Source of the DNA: Bretschneidera sinensis
Lineage: Eukaryota > Streptophyta > Magnoliopsida > Brassicales > Akaniaceae
Assembly (NCBI GenBank): GCA_023935145.1
Contig: CM043698.1
Span: 145,638,625-145,702,624, forward strand
Reading direction: 5' to 3'
Length of the DNA: 64,000 nucleotides
How positions within the stretch are numbered: the stretch's first letter is position 1; each line of letters opens with the position of its first letter. Under the pieces are notes generated by a model. It saw only the letters and a list, made by a program, of their open reading frames with translations, was not told the origin of the DNA and made no database searches. The translations under genes and the position numbers were made by a program. Shown here in pieces: positions 38,513 through 51,479 of the stretch.

Positions 38513-41500
38513 ATTCAAAGTATGAGGGAAAAGTTTAGAAGACTAAATGGAGGATTATTGCTCTCAAAGATGTTGGAGGAGCAATTAGAATGTTACTAGT
38601 TATTATCCTTGTTTGTAATGTTGTTGTTTTTGTCTTACTGTTTGGGTTGTTGATGAAGTAGAATATTGTATTGTTGATGAAGAAGTAACATTGTAATTTA
38701 ATGGTTAAGTAATGAAAATACAGCATTTTGAAAGCAAGTTGAATCTCATGTCCCCCCGTGTGCGCCTCGAGACAACAACTAAAAGTTTAAAAATTGGCCT
38801 AAAAAGCACAAACAATATTGTAAGTATGCTCAACCAAAGCTGATAACATAAATCAATAGATTACCAAAAAAAAAAAAAAAAAAAAAAAAACCCATCTTCC
38901 ACTATTTCAAATATGGCTCTTGGTGATTGTTAAAATGCACCACCATGTGCATGTAAAATCCAAATTGTTTAACCTATTCTATGCACATATAAATTAGCTT
39001 GTGCATATCCTAACATCAATCACATATAAATTAGTCTGTTAGCCTGTGCATGTATATCTTAACATCAATAGGGTATCAAACCCTCAAAATTACAAAAAAA
39101 AAAAAAAAAAAAATCTCCATTTTCTGCTCTTGCTCAGACAACACTAGTTCTTCATACCCAATTAAGTTCCACGGTTGTTTACACTTGAGTTCTAGCTTCT
39201 CTCTCCACTAGATGCTTGAGATCCTTGGGTTCTGATAAATAACTGCACAGTTAAAAAAAGTAAATCAATATATTACATTCAAAATACACAATCACCACAT
39301 TCAAAACATATACACATACACACACCACATTTGAAAATACACAACACAAACAAGACACACATCCAATAGGTATCAAACTTAGTTACTTGACAATTTGGTA
39401 GAGTAGGTCTATAAACATATTTTTCCTTCCTTACATAGGTAGCTTTTCCCTTACCTTTATTAATAGCAACCCTTCCACCAGTACTTCTACTAGAACCACT
39501 TGATCCAAAAGACCCAGGACCTCCGCCACCACCACCAGATCCTACCCTTTTTTCCACCACCACCTGATCTAGAAGCCCTAACACTCATACCAACCCCACC
39601 ACCACTATCAACTCCACAAAAAATCTAAAGCCAACATCGAAACTACCATCAACTTTCATTCCTCTACCAGATCCATTCTTTCTTCTACCATTAGTTCCTC
39701 TACATCTTCTTGTGCCAGACCTACCAAATCCCTCCCTCATACTTCCTCTACTTCTTTATGTCTTAGAACCATCCAATTTACCCCCCCATGTATTTCTTCC
39801 TATCCTAGAACCACCAGATCCATCCTTTTCCCCTCCTCTACCTCTGCCTGTGCTAGAACCACTCGATTTATCTATTTTCTCTCTTTCTACCTTTACCTCT
39901 GCCAAACCTACCAAATTTATCCATCCCACTTCATCTACCTCTTCCTCTGCTATAACCACATTTACCTCTTCTTGTTCCTATTTTATAACCAAATCCAAAA
40001 TCCATTGTAGAGAAAGCAGGCACAGATGTAGATCCAACTTCATGATTTCCATCTTGTGAGTCCACCCTCGTTCTTTGATCCTACAAATTTTTTTGTTTAA
40101 GTTAGTAGATGGAAACTGGATGGTTAATTCCAATAATTTGCACACACTAAGATTTTTCATTTTTCATTTTACCTGTTCATTGTTTGTTATACTCATTTTC
40201 CTCTTGTTGACAACATCTCTTTGGCATTGTCTTGAATTGTGACCAAACTGTGAGCACACTATACAACTCATTATGAATGATCTCTTCCTAATAATGGGAA
40301 GACCAGCTTCAATGGAGGGGGTTGTAGATCCTCATCCAAACTACATGGGGTCAAGTCCATCTCAAGCAGTGGATGGATTATTTTGAAGCATGCTTTAAGA
40401 TATTTCTTGACATGGAGGTACTCATAACAAAAGTCTTCTAAATTACCTCCCCTATATGTAATACGCCTAACTGAATGCTTGTAAGGAATCTCATTTATAC
40501 TCCAATATTTGTAACTACAAGTCCACTGTATACATGACTCCATCATCATTAACTTGGTATTCATCTCTCACAGTAGGTATCAAATTACACCACCTTGTTG
40601 TATGTAGTATCTTGTTCAACTTGTCATTGATTGTAAGTGTCACCTTCCCCTGCCATGAACAGCAACTGACATACTTCTTATGAAGCATTGCCATGAACTT
40701 CAGCCTGGCCATTTCCAATATTATGTGAATGGACTTGTTTCTCAATTTAGTCACCCAAATGATAAATGACTCAATTTGATTGTTTGTGACATGATGATTC
40801 TTGTATGTTTGGCCCAAGTCACTTCTTTTTGCATCAACCATGTCCAAAAAGGCTCTAAATGACCTTTTAGCTAATTCATTGCTTTCTTCCAATTGTCAAG
40901 GTGATAAGTTTTAGTTGCCAACCAAAAATCTTACCTCAACACTAAGCTTAGGTGCTCTACTCTAAAATTTGCACACATATGTCTGACATAGTTTCTATGG
41001 TGTGCAAATAGGAAGAACTCAACAACAGCATGCTCAAGTCCTTATAAAATAAAGCACAAAGAACAACACATCAGTCATATACATAAAGAGTGAGGAGATA
41101 AAGTATAAGTAAATGCATTTTTCACATAAGCATTAAATTTAAATTGATATACTTTTTGCTTATGTGAAATTATTGTTAAAGGTCATTCTCTCTGCTTCCT
41201 TAACTAATGCACTCAGCTAAATGTTCATAAAAGAATCTCCAACTATTCTTACTCTCTATTTCAACTATTGTAAATGCAACTGGAAACATAACCTTGTTAC
41301 CATCTAATACAATGGTAGAAAGCAAAATCCCTCTATAAAGACCTTTCAGAAAGCACACATCTAGACCAAAGAATGGTTTACAACCCTTCATAAAACCAAC
41401 CTTCAATGCATGGTAACATATGATGACCCTTTTGAACATTGCGGGCAAATTCATATTAATTCTCTCATGAGCTTTTATCCTTACCATTGTCCCAGTGTTC

Positions 41501-42203
41501 TTCTTAATCAATAACTCACCATACTTTCTTAGTTTGTGAAATGAAGAAGCACAGAACCTTCAACTTCTTTCTCAACTTTTTCTTAGACCTATATAGATGC
41601 ATTTATTCAGCATCAACCCTATATTTTTTTGTCAAATTATTTTTCATGAGATAATTTATGAACCTAGCTTCCTGGCTATCCATGGCATCCTTACATTAAG
41701 ATTCTTTATAACTCTTATATGTTCATTTTGTAATATTTCACCATAAATGTCTTTCTATCAAGAGTCACAGATGCATGAATTCTCCAAAGACAGCTTTCAG
41801 CTCTATATTATGCACATACCCCCTTGAGTCATTGAAGGGTTTATTGAAGTTGTGCCCACTTTGCACCTCATAATCATCCAACACTTCTCTGAAGTGGACC
41901 ACATTGTTAAATATGTGTTTATAAACTGAGGTTCTAACCCAAGAGGGGGTGAAATAGGTTTTTAAAAACTTTTGCTAATTACTTGCAAGTTTATAAAAAT
42001 AGTTAAATGTACAAGCATACGAACAAGTAATGTGCTTTAAGTAAAAGAGTTTAAGGAAGAGAATGTGCAAACTCAATTTATAGTGGTTCGATAATATTGG
42101 ATTCCTTCTGACACTACGTCCACTCTCTTCAAGGAACCTCTTTGAAGTAATCCACTAAAACCTTTAGTCGTACAACTTCATGGGTGTTGTACAAACCTTA
42201 CAA

Positions 42204-42287
42204 CTAATCCCTTCCTCACGGAATCTATTCCCTTCCTCACGGAAGCTAATCCTTTCCTCACAGAAGCTAATTCATTACTCACGGAAG
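42204..42287. repeat. Four 21 bp tandem repeats
   Basis: Four units of ctaatcccttcctcacggaa type, exactly 21 bp apart, with one to six differences each. They lie inside the insertion at 41905-43110. Confidence 0.9.
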
Positions 42288-42578
42288 CTTACAAAGAAGT
42301 GTTTAATCATAAACACTGAGTTATTACAACTGTTTCCCTTTTACAATAAATGAGATTTGCTGTAAAGTAAATGGTAGAGAGATAGCAATGAATGCTTTTA
42401 CAAATGAACAATATCTCTCTTTCAAGAATAATCTTGAAGAATGGCTTAACAATAAAATTTTCAAAGCTTTTGATAGTTAATGAGCAAACTTGTGAATTGT
42501 ATGTGTTTTCTTCTTGTTTTAAATGCTCAAGTCTCGCGTCTTAAACGGTCATATTTTATAATTACCAGCTGATTAATG

Positions 42579-42790
42579 GAGTCGACTGGGTCTTTATACC
42601 AGTCAACTGGGTCAAGTGAGAAATCTCACTTTTAGGCTGTGGGAGAGTACCAGTCGACTGGGTCCTAAGCACTAGTCGATTTGGAATTCACTGTCCCAAT
42701 TGCCAGTCAACTGGGTTTTTGACACCAGTCGATTGAGGACCTTCTGTCCCAAACCCTAATTGACTGGTATATTGAGTCAGTCAATTGGAT
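42579..42790. repeat. Eight copies of a cagtcgactggg motif
   Basis: Exact or near copies of the palindrome cagtcgactg appear at about 42580, 42600, 42651, 42672, 42703, 42725, 42758 and 42778, mostly followed by ggt. Spacing is irregular (20-50 bp). They lie inside the insertion at 41905-43110. Confidence 0.85.
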
Positions 42791-44870
42791 TGCCCTTCAT
42801 CCCAACTTTTCATATATTAAAACTGTTTTTGACTTGTAAACATTTGTATTAATATTTTTGTCAAAAAAAAAACCTTTTATAAAAAGAGTCATAGGTCAAA
42901 CTAAGTATTTGAACATGAGAGATTTACAATTATTTTCAATACTTTAATGTCTATTCTATATCTTCTATTTTGTCTTGATGTCTGAAACTGGTTGAGTTCT
43001 TGCATCTTGTTTTTTTGCTGAAAGCTTTTACTGCTTAAACATTTAGATAAAACTGTTAGTACAATTAGAGTAGTGTTTTGTCATTATTAAAATCAAATAA
43101 GGGTCAACAGTGTTCAATCTCAAATTCATATATCTTATCATCTCTAAGCTTAAATGCTTTTGCACCCAACCTCTTACTCAGTCTAAAATCCTTAGTTTTT
43201 CAATTCTAACCATGTTTTCTAGCTCATTATCACTATAGGCATCACCTGACTCATTTGAACTATGATCATCTAGTTCAGGATCTGAATCTGCCCTATTGTT
43301 CTTTTCACCCACATCTCCTCCTATGTCTTCATCTTCATTAGAAACATAATTTTCACCCTCCATCTAGTCCTCATAGATGTTGAAAAAATATTATCATATT
43401 CTGAATCAACAACATAATCCTCATCATCATCATCTTCCATATCCTAACCCTCTTCATTCACATTTGTACCTTATTCCCCACATTCAACTTCTTGATTTTC
43501 ATCATTATCTACACCATCAATGGTGCCCCCGCCTTCAACATCTTCATTTCTACCATTCTAAACACCATCACTAGTCCCTACACCTTCACCCTATTCAGTT
43601 TTAGTAGATTGTACATTCCTATAAGTCTTCCAAAATTCATCATTATTAAAACATTCAGTTTTCTACACCCCACATGGTCCCACCATCATCATTATTACCA
43701 TTTCCTTTAGTCTTAATGGCATATCACCATCATTCAGATTGGTTTTAACCCCTACATTTCCATTAGTGTTTTTATTGTCTACTCCAAGGTTAACTACCTT
43801 GCCATAATTCAGATTGGTTTTTACAATACCTGAACACATCATGCAGATCACCATCAGATTCTATAATTATACCAATACCTGATGTGATCTTCAGAATTTG
43901 ACTTCACATTGAAATTATTGAAAAAGTTCTCCATCAAATCAAGGTAGATGTAGCTTCCAGAATCCATATACATTTCGTCACTTTGGTCTATATCATCCCC
44001 AATGTAAAAGAACAACTTAAATTTTCCATACATTGTGTACTGTAAAAGAAAGTGAAGCAATTAAGGGTTAGGGTTTAATATGTTAACCATAAATGAACCT
44101 AGAATAAAACGAAATAATTATTTATACTAAATATATGGGTTGATTTCCTTTCAAGTTTCAATGTCTCCATACTAAATAGTGTTATACTACTGCAATTCAA
44201 CCTAAATAAAAGAACCCATAACCTAAAATAAAACGAATCACCTCTGCAATACGATTTACGATCTGAAAAATTCAAAACTACGTTTGATTGTGGCTTGTAA
44301 AAGAAAAAGGAATCAAGGGTTAAGGCTTTCGAAATCACAAGCAAATTGAAATAAAGTTGTATTCGATAGAGATTAAACCAAAATAGATGAACCCACCGAA
44401 ATGACTCACCTGTGCAATGTGACTTACACTCTCAACTGCTAAATGATTCGACTCATACTGGCAATGATTCAAGAATGACAACTATTCATGAAATTAAACT
44501 GGGTAAATCAAAGTCTAAATGATTTTGTATTTGGGTGAAGTTACGATTTGAAAACATGTAAGAAATTTGGGGATTTAGGGTTTACAAATAGGGGATTTAT
44601 GATTAGGGTTACACCAACGTATGGAATAGAGAAAAAGAGAACATAGAGAGGGAGATGAAAGAGAAAGTGCATTAGGGTTACATTGGGTTAGGTTTTGTGC
44701 TTTTAATTTAGGTAAGGGAAACTTGAACAATTCCTCCTTTAGGAGTTACCGGATTCTGTTAGGTCAAATATGATTCAAGTATGTTTTTGTAATTTTTAAT
44801 ACCACATGTATGTATTCTCTAATTACCCCCTAACCTCGTGTATATTTTTGTAATTTACTCTAAAAATAAA

Positions 44871-45340
44871 TGTTTTTTATAAAAAAAAAATACAATTGGT
44901 TTAATGTTATTACCTCAAAATAAAAGTATATAAATGCTTATATTATTTTTTATTTCACTCTTTTATAAAAAGGACAAAAAGTTATGATTTAGTGATTGAA
45001 AACAAAAAAAAATTAAAAACTAATCAAAGTCAAAAATTAAAAAAAATGTTTTCACAATTTTTAGAAAAATGAAAGACAATTTTCTATAAATTACAAAAAT
45101 GAAAATGATTTTCATTCTTTGAAAATAAGAGGAAAAAAAAATATTTTCCAAAACCAAACATATTTTTGTGCTTAGCAAGAGTGCAGAAAATTATTTATGA
45201 ATGTTAGCTACCAAAGTGGAACATAATGGGACAGAGGAGGAAGTATATTTTCCTTTTCTTTTTTTTATCAAATGGACAACAAACCAGAGACTAGACTGTG
45301 GGAAACATGATACCAATAGCATCATCAAGCAATAACTGTC
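44871..45340. other. AT-rich DNA, no gene seen
   Basis: Long A-rich runs and no coding signal between the MULE end and the possible LINE relic. Confidence 0.5.
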
Positions 45341-45640
45341 CTATTCCCAACGGGGGATTAACATAAGAAAAAAGCCCTTCCTGTGATAGCCAAGACTAGC
45401 CATGAAATCTCCCTGGAAAGCTTGTATCAAGTCATTCTCCAAATTTCCTATCTCAAACAAGTGAATGTTGAGGGACTTGCCTGCAATTACTTGTCTATTC
45501 CTAGCTGTCCAGCATACCCAAAAGCCACGGCTCACCCCTTCTAACATGACCTGTGTCCCTGACATTCCACGCGACCCAATCCTCCAGACTAAGGGAGGAA
45601 GTATATTTTCATCTAACCAAACAAGCTCTTGACTACTCAA
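45341..45640 (-). mobile_element. Possible non-LTR retrotransposon tail relic
   Basis: A 99-codon minus-strand frame has WVCWTARNRQVIAGKSLN in its middle, similar in type to the W..W..RN.....G tail of plant LINE and RNase H-like proteins. A continuation in another frame reads NPPLGIGQ near 45345. No start, poly(A) tail or target duplication was found. It might instead be a chance frame. Confidence 0.35.
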
Positions 45641-45960
45641 TGTTGATGAATTTGTTTATAGAATTTCTAAAATCAAATTGTTCCAATTCTTCCTATTGAC
45701 AAGAATGGAACCATTTCATTGCCACTGGAAGTTCCAAATCCACATTACTGATAGATGTTAAGAGACACAACTGTCTAATTTTATTATTGGAGAAAAATAA
45801 CAACTAAATAAACAGCAGCACTATTGGTTCTCCAAGAACCAAATCAGAATGTTGAAATCTCCCAAACAAATTACACATGGTTAATACATATTCACAAATT
45901 GCATTTATTTCTTATTCTCACAATATTTCAATACAACTACTTTCGAAATGAAATTAGGCT

Positions 45961-48900
45961 CTAAGCATCTTCGGCGTCACTCATACTAGGGCGGGTATCG
46001 ATGTAAACCTCCGTTGAGAAGTCAAATTCGTCAACGATCCTCCCTCTGATTTATTTGGATACATGAAAAACATAGTAAACAGAAGTTCCGGTTGGATGTC
46101 AATTGGAAGAAAAAGAGATGAAAATTTCAGGAAAAACATAATGTACCTTTCAAGAACAAATTTCCCTTCCTTATATTTTTGGCTTTTCTCATGAGCTGCC
46201 TCCTGCATGAGAAACATAAGATGTTATGGAGAAACACAAAGTTAGAAAGAACCGACGTGATCTAAGGGCATGTTTGGATCGAGGGAGAGGAGAGGAAAGG
46301 ATAGGAGAAAAGTACCCCTCCAGATTCTCTCGTCTTCTCTCATTTACTCTACTTTACTCTCCTTCAAAACTCCCAAACAAGAGAGTATTAAAATGTTTTT
46401 ACAGTTTTGACAGATTTGGAGGGATAATCCTCTCATTTCCATTAAAAAAACTCCCAAACAAGAGGTACATGTACCTTTCATTTCATCTCCTCTCATTCCC
46501 CTCAATCCAAACAAGGAGTAAATGAAACACCTATATCCCTTTTCATTCTTAGAAATGTCCACCTAAATCCATGTGCACAAGCGCAAGTACTACACGCCTA
46601 TGTACAGAAACAACATACATACACAAACACAGGAAGGGAGAGAGAGATTACATATTTCCAGCCAATAATTTGTCCGCAACAGCAACAAAATATATCTGCC
46701 ACAGTATGCATTCCTGAAAGCATAATCCTTTCTTCTAAAGCACCAGTAGTGATGTTTACCCTGAAACACCATCTCCAGCCAGTTTTTAAGTAAACCCAAA
46801 GTATCCACCCAGATTATAAAACATTACTCTGAAAATCGTTTCGTTCCTTAGGGGAAGGAAATTAGAAATGTGGTCAATATGACTTATTTCTTGCATCGTG
46901 AATGGGAAGCATTTCTTTCATAATACCAGAGAAAAACAGATTAACATGTTTAAATTATTCTCCAAAAATAAATATAAGTGACCTCCATCACCACCCCCCC
47001 CCCACCCAAAAAAGAAAAAACTTCAGAGAGAGACTAGATTATAGATGAATCGATAATTTTTTGCTTATGCAAATACTTGCACTGTCTTTACGTCATATTT
47101 AGGAAAATGCACTCATTTGAATCTGTTACATTAACACCACAGGCCCATCTCCCAAAAGTGCTTGCTCAAGTTACTTTTAAGTTCATAGGGCGTTACTATA
47201 TACCAAGATCTTTCCCATTACACTACCTCGTCACAGTTACATTCTATGAGGCAAACAAAACTGGATCTCAGATTACGTGAAAACTGAATATAAAGAATGT
47301 TGATTGCTGATTGCTAAAGCTGTTTACATATCATAAGAGCAAAAATATGGCTGTCAAAATAATTTACACCATAAAGCACTGCTTAAATAAAATCAGGTAC
47401 ATAATACAGCACACAAAACCTAAACGGAGTAAGAATCGAACATAAGACCTATCCAATCCCATCCCAAACTTTACAACTTAAGCTGATGCCTAGAGATTAT
47501 CTTTTGTTTAATCAATCCCAAGTGTTCTCCATATAAATACAAGGACAGACATAGTGTCAGTCAAAAGCACTATTTTTTTATATTTCTTTCGTATGTCATA
47601 TTTTCGCCTTAATTCATAGCCTGGCAATTGATCACCTCCAACATGTGCTGCTACTTGGACACCGAAACCAGAGGACTTTTCAATCAACTACCATAATTTT
47701 TCACCAACAAGCTAGAAAATCATTGATGAACATGCTGACGCATATGCTTCTTTTAAGGGACACTATCTCTTATAAATATTCAGCATCCCAACAACGACTA
47801 GAGCACGATATTTTAGAAGAATTCGAATATTTCAGCGCATTTCAACAAAACATAAGCTACTCACTGTTTCAAACTATCAATGCAATAAAATAACAGCTGT
47901 AATACCTTAGTCTTTCATGGCCTTTCCAAATCTTACAATGATATCTAAAATTAACACAGTTTCAAAGATGTACGCTTTCAACTATTATAAAGTAAATATA
48001 ATAATTTTTCTAAGAAAGGAATTCAAACAACTTAGGCGTTGTAAAAGAGCTCTGCTTTCTACAACCCAACAGAAAAGAAAAGAAAGCATTCATTAAGTTT
48101 TGAAATTTACAAATAGTGCAACAGCCAGAAGGATTTGCCAATATTTGTTCATGAATCAATAATAAAGCCATAATTTAAAGAGAAGAAAAGTCAATACAGC
48201 TTAACATAGTCACAAAGAAACAAATGTCAGTAACCAATATATCCATGAAGGAACATAAAGAGCTTACGCATTATTGAAAAGGTATGCTTTTCCTCGTCGG
48301 CAATGAAAAGCCTGACAAAATCAACCCAAAAGAGTTCAACGATCTGGTGGGAAACAAACTATTTAGGTGATAACAAACTGAGCACAATCAGCATATTAGA
48401 AGCAAGTAATGCAAAAATGGCAACAACAACAACAACAGAGCAGTAAAGAATCAACAGTTGATGAATTCATTGGGATGGATGAAGAAAATGCATCATCTAA
48501 TTTCTTGATTCTCAATTAGCCATGTTAGAAGCTTAGAATTTGAATGACCACATTCATACTTCGTGTAGCATTTAAATCACAAATCAATAAATTGGAAAGG
48601 TTCCATCATAAAAATGTTGAGCCATCTCCATAGATGATAGGATGGGAATGAGCTTGGTAATTCATGATGACTTATAATGATGGATTTGCCATCTCCATTA
48701 AACATCTTTGATACAAATGAAAAGAAAGCCAAAGCTTCAAACTACTTAATCTCGTTATAAATCTACAATCAAGTTATCCACATAGCCATAACCCCGATGA
48801 CAGAAGCCTTAAGGTCAGTTAGGGGGGCTAAGAAACTGCCTAATGAAACTCCACTATGGAAACTTCTCGCAGTAGGTATAAGAGCATCTCGTCTTACCAC

Positions 48901-49591
48901 TGGAAACAACACTCTTTCCGATGATGAAATGGCTCTTCCACTATTTGCCAATTACAATTTCAAAAGGCAACACATTTGAAGTTTTGAACTACTATTCTCT
49001 AGGCATCCCTAATTCGGAGTGTACCTGGATCAAGAAAGTCTGGTGTTTGGTAATTTGTTCATGTACCCTCTTCGGAATCCGATAAACAGTATGATTTTTA
49101 ATGGTCCTTGTAATTGTAATTGGGAAATTCAATATCTCTAGTTTAGAGCCACCTCTCTGTTGTTTCTCCAAATTCTCATATATTAAGTTATTAATCTACA
49201 TGTATACTTTATTCATTCATTTTCAGTTATCTTTACACAAATCCCTTTAAACTAATCACAAGTTCATCCTCTCATAATCATAAAATCACTTAACTAAGAC
49301 TACCATTTCTCATCCTCTATCCTAATAATGCCAAAATTTTACACTTCCTGTCACTACTAACTACGGAACAAGCATTGTAAAGACTAACAAAAATCAAGGC
49401 ATATGTAGAAATAGAGAAGAGAAATTGAATATCAACATTACTGGCAAATATATAAATTATTAAAAAAAAAAAAAGAACAAAGAGAAAAAGGGTACCCGAG
49501 AAATAAGATCATCAGGGAGCGCTAAGTGGGTTCTACAGAACTTGCATCTGTAAGACCTTCCTTCTAGCTCCACCACAAATATCCTTCCCAT
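45961..49591 (-). CDS. Yippee-like zinc-binding protein
   Basis: Minus-strand exons 49496-49591, 48268-48311, 46652-46760, 46147-46202 and 45961-46045 join in frame to 129 aa, the normal length for the family. Yippee proteins are small, highly conserved zinc-binding proteins; plant functions are poorly known. Two CxxC pairs are present (Cys16/Cys19 in YRCKFC and Cys72/Cys75 in FCCCCG), which should bind one zinc. The family blocks are intact: [31 protein letters not shown], and [19 protein letters not shown] followed by VLE. The C-terminus is acidic (MSDAEDA). A Tourist-like MITE sits in the intron upstream of the exon at 46147-46202. Introns are AT-rich; the first is about 1.2 kb. Confidence 0.95.
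46266..46518. mobile_element. Tourist-like MITE, 253 bp, in a yippee intron
   Basis: The left end gggcatgtttggatcgaggg and the right end cctcaatccaaacaaggag are inverted repeats with few mismatches. A TAA trinucleotide flanks each side (46263-46265 and 46519-46521), the 3 bp target duplication expected of PIF/Harbinger (Tourist) MITEs. It has no coding capacity. It lies in the intron between exons 46147-46202 and 46652-46760. Confidence 0.85.
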
Positions 49592-50840
49592 TTTCCTTTT
49601 TCTCTTTTTGTTGTTTACACTATTTCCTTAAAAACACAGTGACACCTGCCTTTCTGGGTAGGTACAGAGATAAGGAAAGAGCTAAAATTAGCGTGGTTTG
49701 GCAGAAGATAGATTCTAGGCTCTCTTGGCAAAAAAAAACACACAATGGTAAATTTTCATTTTTATGGTAAAATCAACAATAGTAATGATAAAAAAAATTA
49801 TAAAAAAATAACTTTATCATCAAATGAATGTATTTTATCATTAAAAATAAATTTTTCATTAATAAATAAATGTGTTTACCAAAAAAATAAATTGCTATTT
49901 TTTGGCACCGGAGTAACTAGCTTGGCAGAATCCCAACGCCAAACGATGATGGTAAGAGTTTCAATTTCACTTGGGCTTTGGGTTTCAGTTCTCAGCTAGG
50001 CTTCAAGCTCGAGTAATTTGACAATTATCAAGATTCGAGACTAGGCCTGGGCCCATCTAGTTGGGCTTTCTTGAATTGGACTTGTTTTGCCCGTGCTTCA
50101 GTCCACAGATTGCAGCCATCAAGTGAAAGAGAGAAAGATTGGCAAGAAAATGGCTTGGATTTTTCATGTTTGAACTTTGGATCGTTGCTACACAACAGCC
50201 ATTGTTATTGTTAATTGTGATAAAGATCCTACACACACACCCACAAGAGCCATTGTTAATTATGTTCATATAATCGCTTTCTCTTTTTTTTAATACGAAA
50301 AGAGTTTAGTTCATACAGCATGTTGTACCATATACTTGTACCACCAAACCTGTGTGGTAACAAATTCAAAGACTGAGTAGTAATGTGCATGTGTAAAACT
50401 GAAAAACGAAAATGTCCAGTCGATGGAGTGTAACTTTAATGACAAAGACCGTAGATGGACGTATGTGATGTATAAGTTTGCGGTTATCTTATCACCACTT
50501 ATATATCTTGTTAACATAGATTTTATTGATAGATAAATTGTGAGATCAAACCAAAATTTCTTATATGAAAAGTTTGGAGGTGATTGTTAAGTTAAAAGGT
50601 CAAGTTAATTATTATTAGATTTAAGAGTTTGTTATGAGATTCTCGTATTATCAATTTTTAAAATTTCATTGTGATTTGGACATACTCAATGGTAATTACA
50701 CTTCTTCCTTTAAATAAATTTTTCTAAGTTAAAATTATTCACTCTTAAGTATTAAAAATTAAATCTATTATATAGTTATATATCACATTTTTTAATTGAT
50801 GATAATATAGATTTGATTTCCATCAAGGACTTGGCTTATC

Positions 50841-51080
50841 TGTTGGTTCAATTTATAACTGTTGAGAAAGTTTTTGAAACAGTTTTTAACAAAATAATTG
50901 TGAAATTAAAATTCATTTTGTGTTTGATAAATAGGTTTTTTGAACACAAATTCTGTCTATCTACTGTTTTGTTTTATAACTGTCGAAATGGTTTTTGAAA
51001 TAATTTTTGAGAAAACGATTGTAAAACTAAAAATTGTTTCGTGATTAATAAAACAGTTTTTTGAACACAATTTTATTTTT
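50841..51080. repeat. Tandem duplication, about 120 bp unit
   Basis: Two units with a period of about 121 bp. Both have tttataactgt, gtttttgaaa, gattgt/aattgt..aaa and end in gttttttgaacacaa. They are diverged by roughly 20%. Non-coding. Confidence 0.75.
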
Positions 51081-51479
51081 TTACAAACTTTTTTATTCCA
51101 TCTCAAAATCATTTTTATAAGTATTTGACATAAAAATTTTTTAAAATATAAAAAATTCTTTATCGTAAATTTTTTACAAAAAAAAGTTAATTTTGTTTAT
51201 AAAAAAACAAATGATTTCATGAAGTCTCTCAAGCAAGACCTGAAATTCACTGCAAGTATCCAATAACCCAAAACTGTCAACAGACTCCTAAAGTCCAAAC
51301 TCCTTCTTAGAGCAATTTCAAAAGGACAGCCGGTTAGACGGTTTCCTGACAGCCCAACCGCTACGGCTTTGGAGGCGGTCACGCAAGCAGCCGCCCAAAA
51401 TCCTTACTTTTTCTTAATTAATCATTTAAATATTTTTCTTTTGACTCTTTTGTTTAACGGTCGCTTTAAAAAGGCTTCT

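Larger units (their letters stand above)
41905..43110. mobile_element. 1.2 kb insertion nested in the MULE transposase
   Basis: The transposase sequence is interrupted between ccacattgtt (41899-41908) and tgttcaatctc (43111 on). A tgtt repeat flanks the insert and could be a target duplication. The insert begins aaatatgtgtttataaac with a gagggggtgaaatagg phrase and ends aagggtcaacag. It has no coding potential. Inside are 21 bp tandem repeats (42204-42287) and a cluster of cagtcgactgg motifs (42579-42790). It could be a solo LTR or another non-autonomous element; the class is not settled. Confidence 0.65.
39300..44060 (-). pseudogene. MuDR-type transposase relic
   Basis: Pieces in order on the minus strand: an N-terminal start MYGKFKLFFYIGDDI (44030 down), an Asp/Glu-rich stretch (43363-43178), VVHFREVLDDYEVQ near 41880, the catalytic-region phrase FFGLDVCFLKGLYRGILLST (near 41370), a SWIM-like region TCSYKYWSINEIPYKHSVRR (near 40490) and a CCHC knuckle CIVCSQFGHNSRQC (near 40235). 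These are the ordered parts of plant MULE transposases. Frames shift several times and stops intervene. In the SWIM part the Cys expected before Lys-His is Tyr, so zinc binding is lost. A Gly/Ser-rich tail follows (39584-39400). The gene is dead. Confidence 0.85.
37620..44870 (-). mobile_element. Mutator-like element (MULE), decayed, about 7 kb
   Basis: The interval holds a broken MuDR-type transposase on the minus strand (39300-44060) and a possible second gene on the plus strand (38264-38512). The proposed ends share an inverted phrase: left ttataaaatatacccaaagt near 37625 and right, in reverse complement, ttacaaaaatatacacgagg near 44855. The match is weak, so the borders are approximate. 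Poly(A) runs lie at about 38865-38890 and 39095-39113. A 1.2 kb unrelated insert sits at about 41905-43110. The element cannot move on its own. Confidence 0.7.

Noticed and set aside
39712..40059. 115-codon plus frame rich in Pro/Ser/Leu
   Set aside because: It is the reverse strand of the Gly/Ser-rich tail of the transposase relic and has a repeated low-complexity pattern.
43377..43710. Plus-strand His/Ile-rich frames
   Set aside because: They are antisense to the acidic part of the transposase relic; low complexity.
48769..48979. Two opposite 60-codon frames in a yippee intron
   Set aside because: They overlap each other head to tail and show no family signal; chance frames.
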